64,000 bases of DNA. Origin: Monosiga brevicollis MX1. Taxonomy: Eukaryota > Opisthokonta > Choanoflagellata > Craspedida > Salpingoecidae. The notes beneath the pieces are model-generated. The model saw only the letters and a program-made list of their open reading frames with translations, searched no databases and was not told the DNA's origin. The stretch covers positions 266,098 to 330,097 of the forward strand of contig NW_001865050.1 of NCBI RefSeq assembly GCF_000002865.3. The letters run 5' to 3'. Both the position numbers and the translations under genes were made by a program. This document shows positions 1 to 11,687 of this stretch, piece by piece; position 1 is the stretch's first letter; each line of letters begins with the position of its first letter.

Positions 1-294
1 TCATCAATCCCGCTCTGACTGCGCAAGTACCATCACTCGATCGCTGCCTCCATGGTGCAACACCCATCCAGGTCTTTGCTTAAGCCTCCCTCTTCTTTTG
101 CTGAACCTGCATTGGACGCCATCGTGCCCATGCAGTCCCAAAATCCACCGATCACCCCCCGCAACGGTACATGGAGCCGGTCGACTTGCATATACCACTT
201 GGACACGCTCGCTCAGGCTCGATAAGGCTCGATCACTCTAGCGCAGACGATGCGGCCTGCCTCGTCATTTTCCTGCTCAACCCATGCAGCCGAC
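1..294. other. upstream region, no gene seen
   Basis: No coding exon is supported here. It is the 5' flank of the LamG protein gene that starts at 295; short open frames on both strands have no recognisable content. Confidence 0.4.
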
Positions 295-3036
295 ATGTCG
301 TGCCGCATCGCCTTACCCCTTGCTTTTCTTGCCTTTGTGGCACCCCTATGCGGTACGCAGCGACGGCCCTCGGCGCCCCTTGTCTCTCTTGCTTCTGCCT
401 CACACAGACTCGCTACTCAGGGGCCTTTGATGTCCGTGGTTTCTGGCAATTCGAGGAGACCACCGGTGCCCTTGCGGAGGATCTTTCACCGTATGCCAAC
501 GATGGCATCTACGGCAATACGCCGCTGCTAACGGCCAACGGCCATACGCAAAGCTCTTCGGGCGTCGGCTTTAAGGATGGCGAGAACAGCTACCTGCTCT
601 TCCCGCATCAAGCCCACTACAACTTGGCGACCGGCACCTTTTCCCTCTGGGTGTACCCCCGCACCTACACTGAACGTTATTCCCTCTTGTGCAAGAGCAG
701 CGCCTCAGGCCGTGAAGTCGGTGACTTGTCCCTAGACCTCAACGCCGGACACCTGTATTTGCGTCTATTCGATGCCGTTCGTGGCTACGTCCAGCTCTAT
801 GATCGGATCATCCTCAGCGCCGAAGACTGGCACCACATTGTCGTGGCCTTTGGTGAAGATGGTCTCTGGCTCATTGTCGACGGTATGTACGCTTGACCCC
901 GACCGCTCTCCGGTTCCACTCTCTGCCTTTGATGCTCCAAATACCCATCGAGATTGCTCATAGCTATGCTGCCCCCCGTTTCCATCTGGTCATCGTACAG
1001 GCTCTCCCGTGGACTATGATCTGGCGGCCACGACTGGTCTCCAAAACAATGACCACACAATGTTTCTCGGTGCATATGCAGGTGTCAACCGCCTGACCGA
1101 CTTTTTCTCGGGCCGTCTCGACGATTTTGCTTTGGTGGCGGACCATCTCGAGGCCTGGTCAGTCTTGAATGTTTTGGACAACTACGATGCTGATGAGGCA
1201 ACTGTGGCGTCGACCTCCAGCACAACCAGCACTAGCAGCATGGGCAGCACCTCTACGACCACCGCCGGAAGGGTCACGACAACAACTACTGTGCGGCCCC
1301 GGGAAACCACAACCACTACCACCACCGCTCAGGCTGCCCCGACTTCAACCACGACACAGGCCCTGCCCTCAACCAGCACCTGCGAGGTTCGGGAGTGCCG
1401 CTGCAAACCCGGAGCGCAGGCCTACTCATTTGTAGATCGTGATGGCTGCAGCCGCTGTGGCTGCCGAGCTGTAAGCTGGAGCACCAATGCCCCTGCTCCT
1501 CCTGCTGCCACCACCACGACGAGTCCGGCCGCTCCTAGCCAAACCACGAGCACCGCCAGCAGCCCAGTCACCCGGCCCAGCTGTGAGACTCGCACCTGCT
1601 TGTGCAAGCCCGATGCCGAACCTTACTCCTACATTGAAAACGGTTGCTTGATGTGTGGCTGCCGACCCACGGATGCTGCGGCGTCCACGGCCAGCTCAAC
1701 GAGCGTTGCTCCAACAACGACGACCAGTCGCAGTAGCATCGTCTGCCCCACTTATTCTTGCCTCTGCAAGCCTGGTGCAGAAGTTTACACTTATGTGCAT
1801 GATGGCTGCACCACGTGTGGTTGCCGTCGGGCAGATGCCGGACCAGTCACCACCACCACCACTACTACTACTTCCGCTGCCGCCACCACCTCGTCCACCA
1901 CCTCGGTGGTCCCACCTCGCGACACGACAACCACGCGGTCTCCCGCCACAACGACGCGCGAATGCACTGTGCGAGACAATTGCAACTGCAAGTCGGATGC
2001 CGTCAATATCATGATTGTCAACGCCGATGGGTGCCAATCCTGCACGTGTGCGCCCGCAACGTTTTTGTCTGGCTTGGTCGTATCCAGCACGAATGAGCCG
2101 CAGCCCAATGCGGTCCTTTTTTTCCAGTCGACGGACGGTGACTTTAATGCCATCGTAGCCACAGACGCCCTTGGGCAGTTTGACGTCAAACTGTTGGGCG
2201 AGCGCTCGTACACGGTTACCATCTCTGTCATGGGCATGATCTACGAACAGCGAGTCTTGGGTGGATTCAAGCTTCTGGCTGGCGAAGAGTATTCAGTCGT
2301 CCTCTCCGTGGACATTGATGAGCCGACGACTGAGGAGCCGACCAGCACCTCCACATCGACTTCAACCTCCACCTCTACCTCCACTTCTACCTCCACTTCC
2401 ACTTCCACCTCCACTTCCACTTCCACCTCAACGTCGACTTCTACCTCAACCTCTACCTCAACCTCTACCTCAACGTCGACTTCTACCTCAACTTCTACCT
2501 CCACTTCTACCTCGACTTCCACTTCCACTTCCACCTCCACCTCCACTTCTACCTCCACTTCTACCTCCACTTCCACTTCCACCTCCACTTCTACCTCCAC
2601 TTCTACCTCCACTTCCACTTCCACCTCCACCTCCACCTCTACTTCCACCTCTACCTCTACCTCTACCTCCACTTCCACTTCCACCTCTACTTCTACCTCT
2701 ACCTCTACCTCTACCTCTACTTCCACTTCCACCTCCACCTCCACCTCGACTTCTACTGAAGAGGTCACCGATGAGCCCACCTCCACCTCTACTTCCACTT
2801 CTACTTCCACTTCTACTTCTACTTCCACATCGACTTCTACTTCAACCTCAACCTCAACCTCCACTTCTACTTCCACTTCCACATCAACATCAACATCTAC
2901 TTCAACCTCTACCTCAACCTCAACCTCCACCTCCACTTCCACTTCCACTTCCACGAGCAGCAGCAGCTCCACGGCAGTGCCCGACGAGGCTGGAAGTGGG
3001 CCAGATGACATGGTCTTTCCCACCATTGAAGCGTAG
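295..3036 (+). CDS. Secreted LamG-like protein with four Cys modules and a Thr-Ser stalk
   Basis: Three exons join in frame: 295-352, 421-882 and 1001-3036 (851 aa). I chose the ATG at 295 because it opens a signal peptide (MSCRIALPLAFLAFVAPLC) and its exon splices exactly into the next domain. Order of parts: a concanavalin/LamG-type fold (starting FWQFEETTG, with WHHIVVAFG near its end, residues about 20-225); Thr/Ser/Pro-rich spacers; four Cys modules of about 30 residues with a C-x4-C-x-C core and a terminal GC-x2-C-x-C, reminiscent of antistasin-type repeats; a small beta-sandwich (Cna-B or carboxypeptidase-regulatory-like, about residues 530-605); then about 200 residues of almost pure Thr-Ser dipeptide with two short breaks; and an acidic tail. 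No C-terminal membrane segment is visible, so it is probably secreted or in the extracellular matrix. Extracellular glycan or protein binding is inferred. The stalk would be a heavy O-glycosylation target. Confidence 0.85.
2341..2955 (+). repeat. Coding minisatellite encoding (Thr-Ser)n
   Basis: About 600 bp of imperfect hexanucleotide repeat, mostly ACNTCN (ACC TCC, ACT TCT, ACA TCG and variants), encodes the Thr-Ser stalk. Third positions vary freely while the dipeptide is kept. It is interrupted once near 2756-2780 by a short acidic insert. The complementary strand is also open and reads as a Val-Glu dipeptide repeat. Confidence 0.95.
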
Positions 3037-3390
3037 ATTGCGTGCCAGCAGCTCTCAGTGGTAACTTGTATTCAGATGAATTCTGTTTGATATCTTTTTT
3101 GAAAACTGAATGTCACTTGTCAAGGGCTTGGATGAGGTCTGCCTCTACCTGTTGTGTCGCCCGCGGCGACATGATCTCCATCCTTCCCTTTTGTACTTGA
3201 TGTATCTCCAGCTGGATTCTCTGTGATTGTGATGTTAAACATGTTTTTGTGATCATGAACTAGCTTATTCGCTCGTCGTCGTCGTTGAAATCCATGCTGC
3301 TCAAGAAGTCTCATATCTGTGCTTTTTAAGGCGCCAGCTGTCGAGATGGGCAAGGGGGCGACAAAAAGCAAGGGGGGCGACAAAAAGCAA
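3037..3390. other. 3' flank, no gene seen
   Basis: No convincing exon follows the LamG gene. The stretch contains an A/T-rich 3' end and a short purine repeat near 3350-3385 in which a GGGGCGACAAAAAGCAA unit occurs twice. Confidence 0.4.
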
Positions 3391-3929
3391 CGGTGCTTAC
3401 GATCTTGTGGGGAACTGCATGGCGATTTTCTACGGCGCAGACAGGTGTGAAAACTGCCTGCCTAGAGATCTCGTCCCCACACCTCTGGTTAGTGAAGCGC
3501 GCACGTGACATACATCGGGGGCTGGAATGTGCAGTGCCATCAGCCTATCCTTCCGTTGTTCCATCAAGTTCCCGTTCCCAAACAGCAGTAGCTCGTGCCT
3601 TTACCCTGCCTGCAAGTCCTTCTGCCCCACAGACCAACACGCCATCTCCGTCAGGAGCTTTCCATGGTGGTCGTCGCCACGCACATCAGAACAAGGGTTT
3701 CGAACTCTTCTTTGTGTTTTTGTTTTGTCTTTGCGTGTCTGTCTTTTTTGTTACGTGTGGTAATTGTGTTGTTGTTTCTATTGTCATCGCCGAGTCTCAA
3801 TTGTGTCTCTTGTCTATTGTCTTTTGTCTGTCTCTTGTGTGTTTTGTTCTGTCTCTTGTGTGTTTTGTTCTGTCTCTGTCTAACTCTCTGCTTTTGCTGT
3901 TTATGCCTTTGTCTCTTCTCTCTCTGTCT

Positions 3930-4440
3930 CTCTCTGCTAGGCACGACGCGTTACGGGACGCGGCGAAGGAGATGATCGAGTATGCCACGCAGGCTCGGGT
4001 AACGACGGAGCGCTACGACGGCGCAAAGGACAAGCGGTTGGACTTGCACTGCAGGAACTTTTTTGGCACCGGCATGTACGGCGCACAGAAGAGTTTCTTG
4101 GGGCTGGACGTGTCCGTGGTCTCTGCGCAACCTGCGGCGGGTGCCCGAGTGTGGGCGGTTGGCAAGGCGATGAAGGAGGCTGAGAAGCAGAAGATGTCCA
4201 AGTACAAAGGTTTCGACAATGACAAAACTCACGTTGTCGCCCGGAGGACTTGGCTCTGATTTTCTTAGTCTGCTGCGACGACTTGCCGTGGTGGCGGAGG
4301 ATAGCGGAGTCTACCAGCCTGGGCTGGAGGAGAACTTCGCTGCACGCTGGAAGGAGCGGCTCACGGCGACCCTGCACATTGCCAACAGGGACATGTTGGT
4401 GCGCCACTTTGGGCAGGGGCTTTGCCTTTCGGCCAGTAAA
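3930..4440 (+). mobile_element. Broken retroelement-like relic (reverse-transcriptase C-terminal region)
   Basis: A peptide stretch here resembles the conserved segment that follows the polymerase in some retroelement polyproteins: an H-x2-LRD start, an LDVSVVSAQP core, a Lys-rich stretch, then a helical tail. It is a broken fragment (at least one break) with no polymerase core or complete element around it. The family cannot be assigned from this piece; an LTR or a non-LTR origin are both possible. T-rich low-complexity DNA flanks it on both sides, and a short related motif (GTTACRTGTGGTARTTGTG) lies on both sides in direct orientation (about 3749 and 4559). It appears to be an old insertion. 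Confidence in the family assignment is low. Confidence 0.4.
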
Positions 4441-4549
4441 TAGGAAATAGGGGTGGACTCCCTTCTTGGTGTATGGGTGTTCTGTTTGTTGTTGTTTTTC
4501 AGTGTTGTCGTTGGTTGTTGTTTTTCAGTGGTGTTTGTTCCTTTTGTTC

Positions 4550-4680
4550 CCTGTTGTTGTTACATGTGGTAGTTGTGCTTTTCCTTTGTGTCTTTGCTCT
4601 TTATTTCTCTCTTGACCAAACCAATTCAATCTCTCTCAATTCATTTCTCTCTCTGTCTCTCTCTGTCTTTGTCTTTTGAT
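4550..4680 (+). repeat. Dispersed repeat, copy 1
   Basis: Contains TACATGTGGTAGTTGTG followed by TTTTCCTTTGTGTCTTTGC, then GACCAAACCAATTCA and a (TC)n tract. The same block recurs on the opposite strand at about 14935-15005, and its GACCAAACCAATTCA-(TC)n end recurs at about 59285-59325. The unit does not encode a recognisable protein. Confidence 0.75.
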
Positions 4681-4907
4681 TTGGGGTTTCTTTTCATTTT
4701 TCTCATCGCTTCTCTTGCTCTTGAAGGCTAAAAGGTCAGTGGCTGCGGTACGGTCACCGCCTCGGCACAAGATGAGCATCTATGATGGATGCTATCAGCT
4801 TTAAGCAAGACACTGCCCTTGTTCTCTGCCCTCTGATGTTTCACCGGCCTCCACGTGTACGCGTTCGCATCTCACTTGGCATGTGCTGCGCTGGGCGTTG
4901 TTGGAAG

Positions 4908-7900
4908 ATGGCGGGGGTACAATCAAGCATGGCCTTGGCCATGCTTTTGGCACTAGCAGCCACGGCTACTCATGTCCCTTATGGTCTCCGCATGAATGAG
5001 CTTCATGATTTGCACGCCAACACTGGCCGCCATGTGACTCCCATCGAGCTGGGTGGTGCCGCTGATTCTTCTGCGCGCCTCATGTGGCGACTTCCCGCCC
5101 TCAACGAGGTGAGCTGAAGCTGCATGATGGCTGGTCGCCAACCCATGCTGTCCTTGACCCGCTTTCCGCCCCCTCTTGCGCCTCGTGCGGCTGTGCGCGT
5201 CACCCCACTGGGCCTGCCATGCCTGCCATCCGCTCCGGGGCCCATCCAATGTTCAGTGGTGGTTGCTTTGTTGTGTTTGTGTTGTTGTGTTTTGTGTTTT
5301 GTGACTTTGAAGCTTTTGTTTTTTGTGTAAGCATCACCTTCGGTTGGCGATGGCACTGATTGTCGTTTTGTTTTGTTTTTCCACTTGATGTACAACCTCA
5401 CAAAACGTGTGCTTTTTTTGTTAACAGTCTGGAGACGTGACCGTTCGCCTTTACGCTGGCACCTGCCAAGGTAAAACACCACACATGATGGGACAAAATC
5501 AAATTGACACAAGTATCATACTTTAAGGCCAAGCACGCGCCCTACCCAAACTTGGCCGTGAAAGTCTGATATCCCGTTGAACATGTCGTAGGTGCCCCTA
5601 TTTGGAGCACTACCACTGCTCAGCACTCTGTACAGCTGCCTCTGGCACTGCTCAAGGCCACATCAGATTATGCCTGGAATGTTGAACTCAATGCCAAGGC
5701 TGGCGCTGTCAGCGAGTGCTACCGATTCCATGCCGTGGACCCTTCATGGGATGAATCCAAGTGGATTGGGAATGCTCAGCTCCTCCGCACCGAGGTACAT
5801 TCGCCATCCACCGCCGACAACGTTGTGCCAGCAACTAGCACGACGATAGAATAACACAATGCCTGTTGCCCCTCGTCTTTCAGGTCGCCCTGAGCGCCAT
5901 GTCCTCCACCAAGATTTACATTTCCGGTCAAGGCGCCTACGACCTTTACATCAACGGAGCCCGTGTCAACACAGGTTCCCCACTCAACGCCGCCTGGACC
6001 TACTACAGCCAGCGCGTCATCTATGATGTCCTTGACGTGTCGGACCTGGTTCCCATGTACGTGCCTCCTCAAGCACTGGCGTCTTGCTGCTGGGCCACCC
6101 CTCCCTTCATCCCCCTTTTCTCCCTCATGTGCCCTGTCTCCTTTCAATAGCACGGGTACCTACGCGATTGGTGTGGCCCTGGCCCCGGCTTGGCGCGATA
6201 CCACCAGCTTCCCCCCCTTTGTTCCCACGGATTGCGACAGCAACGAGCGCGTCCTACGGTTCGTCAAAAATCTACTTTGCGGTGCACGTCAGCACCCTCA
6301 TTCGTACCTACAACTCAAAACCAATCCGTTGCCTTGCTGCCGCTTGTAGCATGATCATCAAGTCGGACGAGAAGACGGTTGGCGTCACCGATGAGCACTG
6401 GAAGATTACCAACGATGGTCCCGTGCAGTCGGCCAGCATCTACAACGGCGGTTTGTATCTCTTTGACATCGCCCACCCTCCGCTCCAGCGCACTCGCTTA
6501 TTGCTCCCATCCGCTCCTGCTTCGACAGAGGTGTATGATGCGACAAAGGAGATCGATGGCTGGAGCTCCATCGGCTTTGATGCCAGCAGCTGGAGCAATG
6601 CTTCGAGCATCGGTGAGGGCAGCCATTCACGAATAGCAGCCAGCCGTAGTCAATTGAGCTCTGTTGCTCTCACCCTTCCGCATTCGCCCTGGCTGGGCCT
6701 TGTTGGCTCCCAAAGATTGTTTCCAGCCCATTCTGTCGGCACGCTCCTTCCCCATCATCAAGGTACAAGAGGAGCACAAGCCCATCGGCATCAACAAGAT
6801 TGAGTGCCCCGCCAACACGGTATGCCCGCCCAATTTCAACATGTTTGAGACTTAACGCCATGCCATGGTCGAGCTCATCAACAACGACTCCCATTGCCTA
6901 GCTTGGTGGTGTAGTAGCTGAGAACCAGAACCTGACCCTGACTTGTGCTTCGGGCACCATCTCCTCAATTTCCTTTGCCAGCTTTGGCACACCCTCGGTA
7001 TGGTGCTTCTTAGCCACGCCATGACATTGATCAGCTCAACAACCCGGTGCATGATGCACCCGTCCCATGTATCGCCCCGTCAGCTCACCTCCTCCTGGCT
7101 TGCAGGGTTCTTGTGGCAACTATACCAAGGGTACTTGCGATGCAAATACCACTGTCCAGGTCGTAGAGGGCCTTTGCATTGGCAAAGCCTCGTGTACCAT
7201 TCCGGCCAACGATGCCGTGTTCGGTGGTCAGTTTGTTTGTTGTTGTTTGTTTCACTGTGGTTCTTGTGATGACCATGGCCTCTTTCAATTTTGCCGCATT
7301 GTGCATTGGAACAACATTCACTCTGGTGTGACCTGATGTAGACCCTTGCTACGATACGGTCAAATATCTGGCTGTTCAGGCTGCTGGTTGCACCAGCGCC
7401 ACTCCTGCCACTTATGTCGTTGACTTTGGCGAGAACTTGGCCGGCGTGTGCCGCATTCAGGTTGGCACCCTATGCTTGCAGCGCAGCCAACCGCCTTCTC
7501 TCTCAATTCGGCACTCTCGATCAACGACTTTTTTCGCCCATCCATTCACATTCACGAGCCTGCATTGTCTTCTCTCAGGTCAAGGGCAACAAGGGCGACA
7601 GCATTACCTTGAAGCATGCTGAGGTTCTGATGCACGAGCCTTATGGTCCTGCAGATGGCACGGTCTACACAGGCAACCTGCGCACGGCACAAGCCACCGA
7701 TACCTACGTCCTTCGTGGTGACGCCAACGGTTTGTAAAAGTGAATCAAGCGCGGATCTTGGTGTGCAATTGCGGACCACCGGATTGCTCATGCCACTTTG
7801 TCCCATGATTTGGCAGGCGAGACTTGGACCCCCAGCTTTACCTACCACGGTTTCCGCTATGTGCAAGTAACTGGCATGGCCGTGACCCAGGATACTCTTA

Positions 7901-10447
7901 CTCGCGTACGTCACTTTGGACAAAAATACGAGTCGCAATGAGACAACAGCAAGAAAAGACTTACACAGGCATGCCTTGACTTTGGCACGGGCTCATTTGA
8001 GGATGTTCTGCAATGTCTCGCACAGATCCACTTTCGCACTGACAACGAGCTCTTGGTCCAGTTCAACACGACAAATCACGTGCGGATCTTTTTGCTGCGT
8101 GACCCGGGATACCATGCATACATTGTCTAGACTCGAGCGTCGACTCACCTGTCTGATTCGTGCTTTGTGGCCCAGGTGATCAACACGATCAACTATGGCG
8201 CTTACCGCGGCCAGGGTTCCAACATGATGAGCCTCCCCACCGACTGTGACCAGCGTGATGAGCGTTTGGGCTGGATGGGCGACGCGGATCTCACGGCCGA
8301 GGGCTTTGCTCTCAACTACGATTCGGGCGCCTTCATGGATGCCTTTGTCCGCTCCATGATCGATTCCCGGGTGCGTCTCGCTTGCTTGCTTGCTTGCGCG
8401 CTCGTTTGATGGTTTTGACTTTTGGGGTTGTTTGTTCTTCTCATGCAGCGGTGTTTTGTCTCATGTTTTGAACGTGGCCGCCGCAGGACCCCACTACGGG
8501 TGCGATGCCCGATACAGTACCCTGGAGTCGCTACGGCAACCGCCCCGCCGACCCTTCGTGGAGTGCTGCCCTCCCCCAGAACATGTACGTGCGTGCAACT
8601 ATGGGTGGTAGCCTGGATATTGCCGAGGCCTACTGGACCGAGCTTATGCAGTACTTTACCAACATTGATGCGCAAGTATGATCCCACCAATCACGACTCT
8701 CCACCTTGGAGTTGACCTTGACAGATCCAAAACGTTGACCGAAAAAAAAGAAAAACTCATGCCAAGCATGTTGTTCCGCGTTTGTCGATCTGATAGATTA
8801 AGCAGGCGGGCGGTTTGGCCCAATGGAAGCCCTCCTATGGTGACTGGGTGCGTTGCGGGCGGCTGACTTTCAATGGGCTCGCCCTGTGGGGGAAAGGATA
8901 AATTCATTGTGTTGCTCGTCTAATTGTAGATTCCCGCCAACACCTCGGCTCAAGTTGCCGGCGCCATCTGCAGCTCCTTCAACTACTTGACCAACCTGCG
9001 TCAAGCTGCCGAGTTGGCCACCATGCTAAACTACACCACCGATGCCGTGGCTCTGGCCAACCGTGCTGACGACATCTCAGCTCAATATACCGCCACATTT
9101 TACGATGCATCGACCAAGGTATCGGCGTTGCAGGTCTTGGCCTCGAGTGCAGGCTTTCAAAGCCATGCTCATGTGTATCTGTGTGAAATGGGCATGCATA
9201 ATTCTAGTGCTATGGCAACTGCGAACAAGGTGCCTTGGCCCTGTCCATCATGGCCGACACAAACTACAGCCAGACGCTGGGCAACCAGCTCGTGGAGAAA
9301 ATCCAGGGCAACGGGAACCGCGTGACGGGTGGCATTATTGCCGTCAAGGCCCTGTTCCCAGCCCTCGAGGCCTTCAATCAGCACGACGTGGGCGTTAACC
9401 TGGCAGCTCAGGTAGGTCATGGCTGCAACTGCGCTTGGTCTTTTTTAGCAGGCCAACGACTCGTCACCGTCCGTCGTGGGGCGTTTATCCATGCTCACGC
9501 CTTGTCATGGGCAGACAAACTACCCGTCGTGGGGCTACATGTTCTTCAACGACATTGAGCCAGCCACCTCTTCACTTTGGGAGCTGTGGGACTCGCCCAT
9601 GGAAGGCCCGGGCATGAACAGCCGGTACGATGGAAGCCTACCATGGGGTTTGGAGAGAGGTGGCACAAGGGGTGACTCCCAGTCAAGCTGTGTTCTGAAT
9701 TCTTGTTTTCACGATTGTATGATGTGAACTCGTTTGATTTTATAGTAACCACCACATGTTCTCAAGCATCAGCGCGTGGCTGGTCACCGAGGTCGGTGGC
9801 TTGAAGAACCTCGACTGCACCCAGCAGACTTTTACTCTGCGCCCCTCCTTCAGCACGCTACTGAGCGGTGTGGAGGCCTCGCGTGAGACCGCCTGTGGCC
9901 GTGTTTCCATGCGTTATCAGCGCGTTGGTGGCCGCCACATTCTTCAGCACCCGGAGGGCCGGTGAGTTGGCTGCCTTGCCCACAAATTTTCCGCGCCCTC
10001 TGCTTGATTCACAACTGGATCTGCTCGCAGTTGCTCATTGCCAACCATTCGCGCACTTGACTCTGTCCGTTTGTCTTTCGACTGCTGCTAGTTCTGCGTC
10101 GCGCCCGAACGCTTCGCCCGTACCCACGAACAAGCTTGATTGTGGCGCCCGAGGTGCGTGAGACTGCCGCTGGCTCACACCAAAGCACGGTGGCAGAGTA
10201 GCACCCAAGTGCGTTGCTGACCATGCGGACTGGAATGATGATAGGTGGTGTCATGACCGTGGATTTGGCCTCGTGGCATCAATCCCGCCATGTTGAGAGC
10301 GAGGCGGCTGTCCTGGCTCATGTCAAGGCCCTGTGCGATGGTCGCCAAAGCTGCGAACTTGATGCCTCGGCTGATGTCTGGGGTGCCATTTCCCGTGTAC
10401 CTGCCGCCTCAAACCCCCGTGTGCTCCACGTGGTACGTAAACTCTGG

Positions 10448-10495
<48 letters not shown>

Positions 10496-10779
10496 TTTCT
10501 CCCCTGCCCTGTCTCGTGCCTCGTTCCTTTTCCGCTGTTCCCGTTGCTCTTTGCGATCGGGTCTGACAGATCTGTGTGTCCGTACCAATTCCCTCGTGCT
10601 AGGAAATGAGCTGCAGCGAACCCGAAACGTATGAAGTCGAGGTCGAAGTGCCTGCTGGTCGTCGGGCCGAGCTGGCTCTGCGCCAGCCTCTGCGCGTCCT
10701 CGATGCCGCCACTGGCACCAGCCCGGTCGAATCGGTTTCTGTCGGCGCAGGTCGCACCAAGCTGCGCTTTAGCGCTTAA
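4908..10779 (+). CDS. GH78 alpha-L-rhamnosidase with embedded SUEL (galactose-binding) lectin domain
   Basis: Twenty-four exons join without a frame error (1,074 aa): 4908-5108, 5428-5470, 5592-5794, 5884-6056, 6151-6258, 6350-6450, 6529-6612, 6716-6819, 6902-6997, 7106-7223, 7342-7460, 7579-7729, 7817-7905, 8026-8079, 8176-8370, 8487-8675, 8797-8847, 8930-9118, 9208-9411, 9515-9624, 9746-9961, 10092-10153, 10245-10432, 10603-10779. A signal peptide (MALAMLLALAATA) opens it. The N-terminal rhamnosidase beta-domains include GEVYDATKEIDGW; the (alpha/alpha)6 catalytic domain carries CDQRDERLGWMGDA (about residues 573-586, acid region) and SLWELWD (E847, probable base), then GPGMNSRNHHMFSS. Inserted at about 345-427 is a SUEL lectin module (LTLTCASGTISSISFASFGT ... 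DPCYDTVKYLAVQAAGC). A second Cys-containing segment (about 940-1015) may be another divergent lectin. It should release L-rhamnose from polysaccharides outside the cell or in the food vacuole; substrate is inferred. Confidence 0.93.
10451..10493 (+). repeat. (CA)n microsatellite in the last GH78 intron
   Basis: About 21 CA units lie just after the splice donor of the last intron of the rhamnosidase gene. Confidence 0.95.
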
Positions 10780-11687
10780 GCCCTTTGCACACATGCCGGC
10801 CTGTTCACACTGTTCCCGGCCTTGACCCGACTTTGTGTGGGCCCTTGCCTCGTCCAGTATTGACCGTCTTTGTTTGATGGCCTTTCTGGCTTTTCTCCAA
10901 ATTGACACTTAGCAACACAGTTGGTCTCAGAGCCTCTGTTGATTGGGTTTCCATTTGAAAGGGTCAAATCCCCCCCCCCCCCCCGCCCCCCTTCTTGGTT
11001 GCTCCTTTGTTGACGATCGAGATGCCACTAGCTGACACGAGCGTGTTTCAAAGGAGTTGTCTGTCGCTCGTGCATGGTTACCTTCCCCTCATCGTCTGTC
11101 CTTTCTCGCTAAAGGCAGCAGCAACGAAGACAGTGGACCGCTTGAAACCATGACAAAAGTACTTGCATGCATGCACATACTTGGTCGACGGACATGTGCA
11201 AGTCTCATCACAAATAAAACAAATCTCACTGCATGCGCACTCAAGCAAAGCCGAAGCAGTGGAACGACGTGTTGAGATCGACAGGGCTCCAGCATCATGC
11301 GTGCAGGAGAAAATGGTGCAGTGACAACGAAGCTGGAGGCCTCGGCTGCGTCCGTGGGCAAGGCGCAAAGTTGCAAGCGATCGGCCATGCATCTGACGAC
11401 TCAGATGCCAACACAACTCCTTGGCTTGGCTTGGCTTCGCCGACCACCGTCTGGTCCTTGGAGGTGGGGCGGGAGGCATTCCGGGAAAGGGCTTTGGAGG
11501 CCATCTTAGCTACGAGGGCAAACAAGTGGGCGTTTCACATGTGGGTGCGCTCCGCCCCGCCCAGCACTACTTGTGCTTCCGACGGCAGCGAGTGTAGCAT
11601 TTTACAGCATCAATCAGATCAACCAACTCAGAACTTGAACAGCTTTTTGCATCTCTATATCACTCAAGACTATCAACAACCGCCACC
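10780..11687. other. intergenic, with a poly-C tract at 10970-10991
   Basis: No exon is supported on either strand. A run of about 22 bases of almost pure C lies at 10970-10991. The stretch before 11688 is likely the promoter and 5' leader of the LEA-like gene. Confidence 0.5.

Noticed and set aside
2241-3026. 261-codon minus-strand frame of Val-Glu repeats
   Set aside because: It is the mirror of the Thr-Ser coding repeat; the repeat unit has no stop in any frame, and the sense gene is supported by signal peptide, domains and splice sites.
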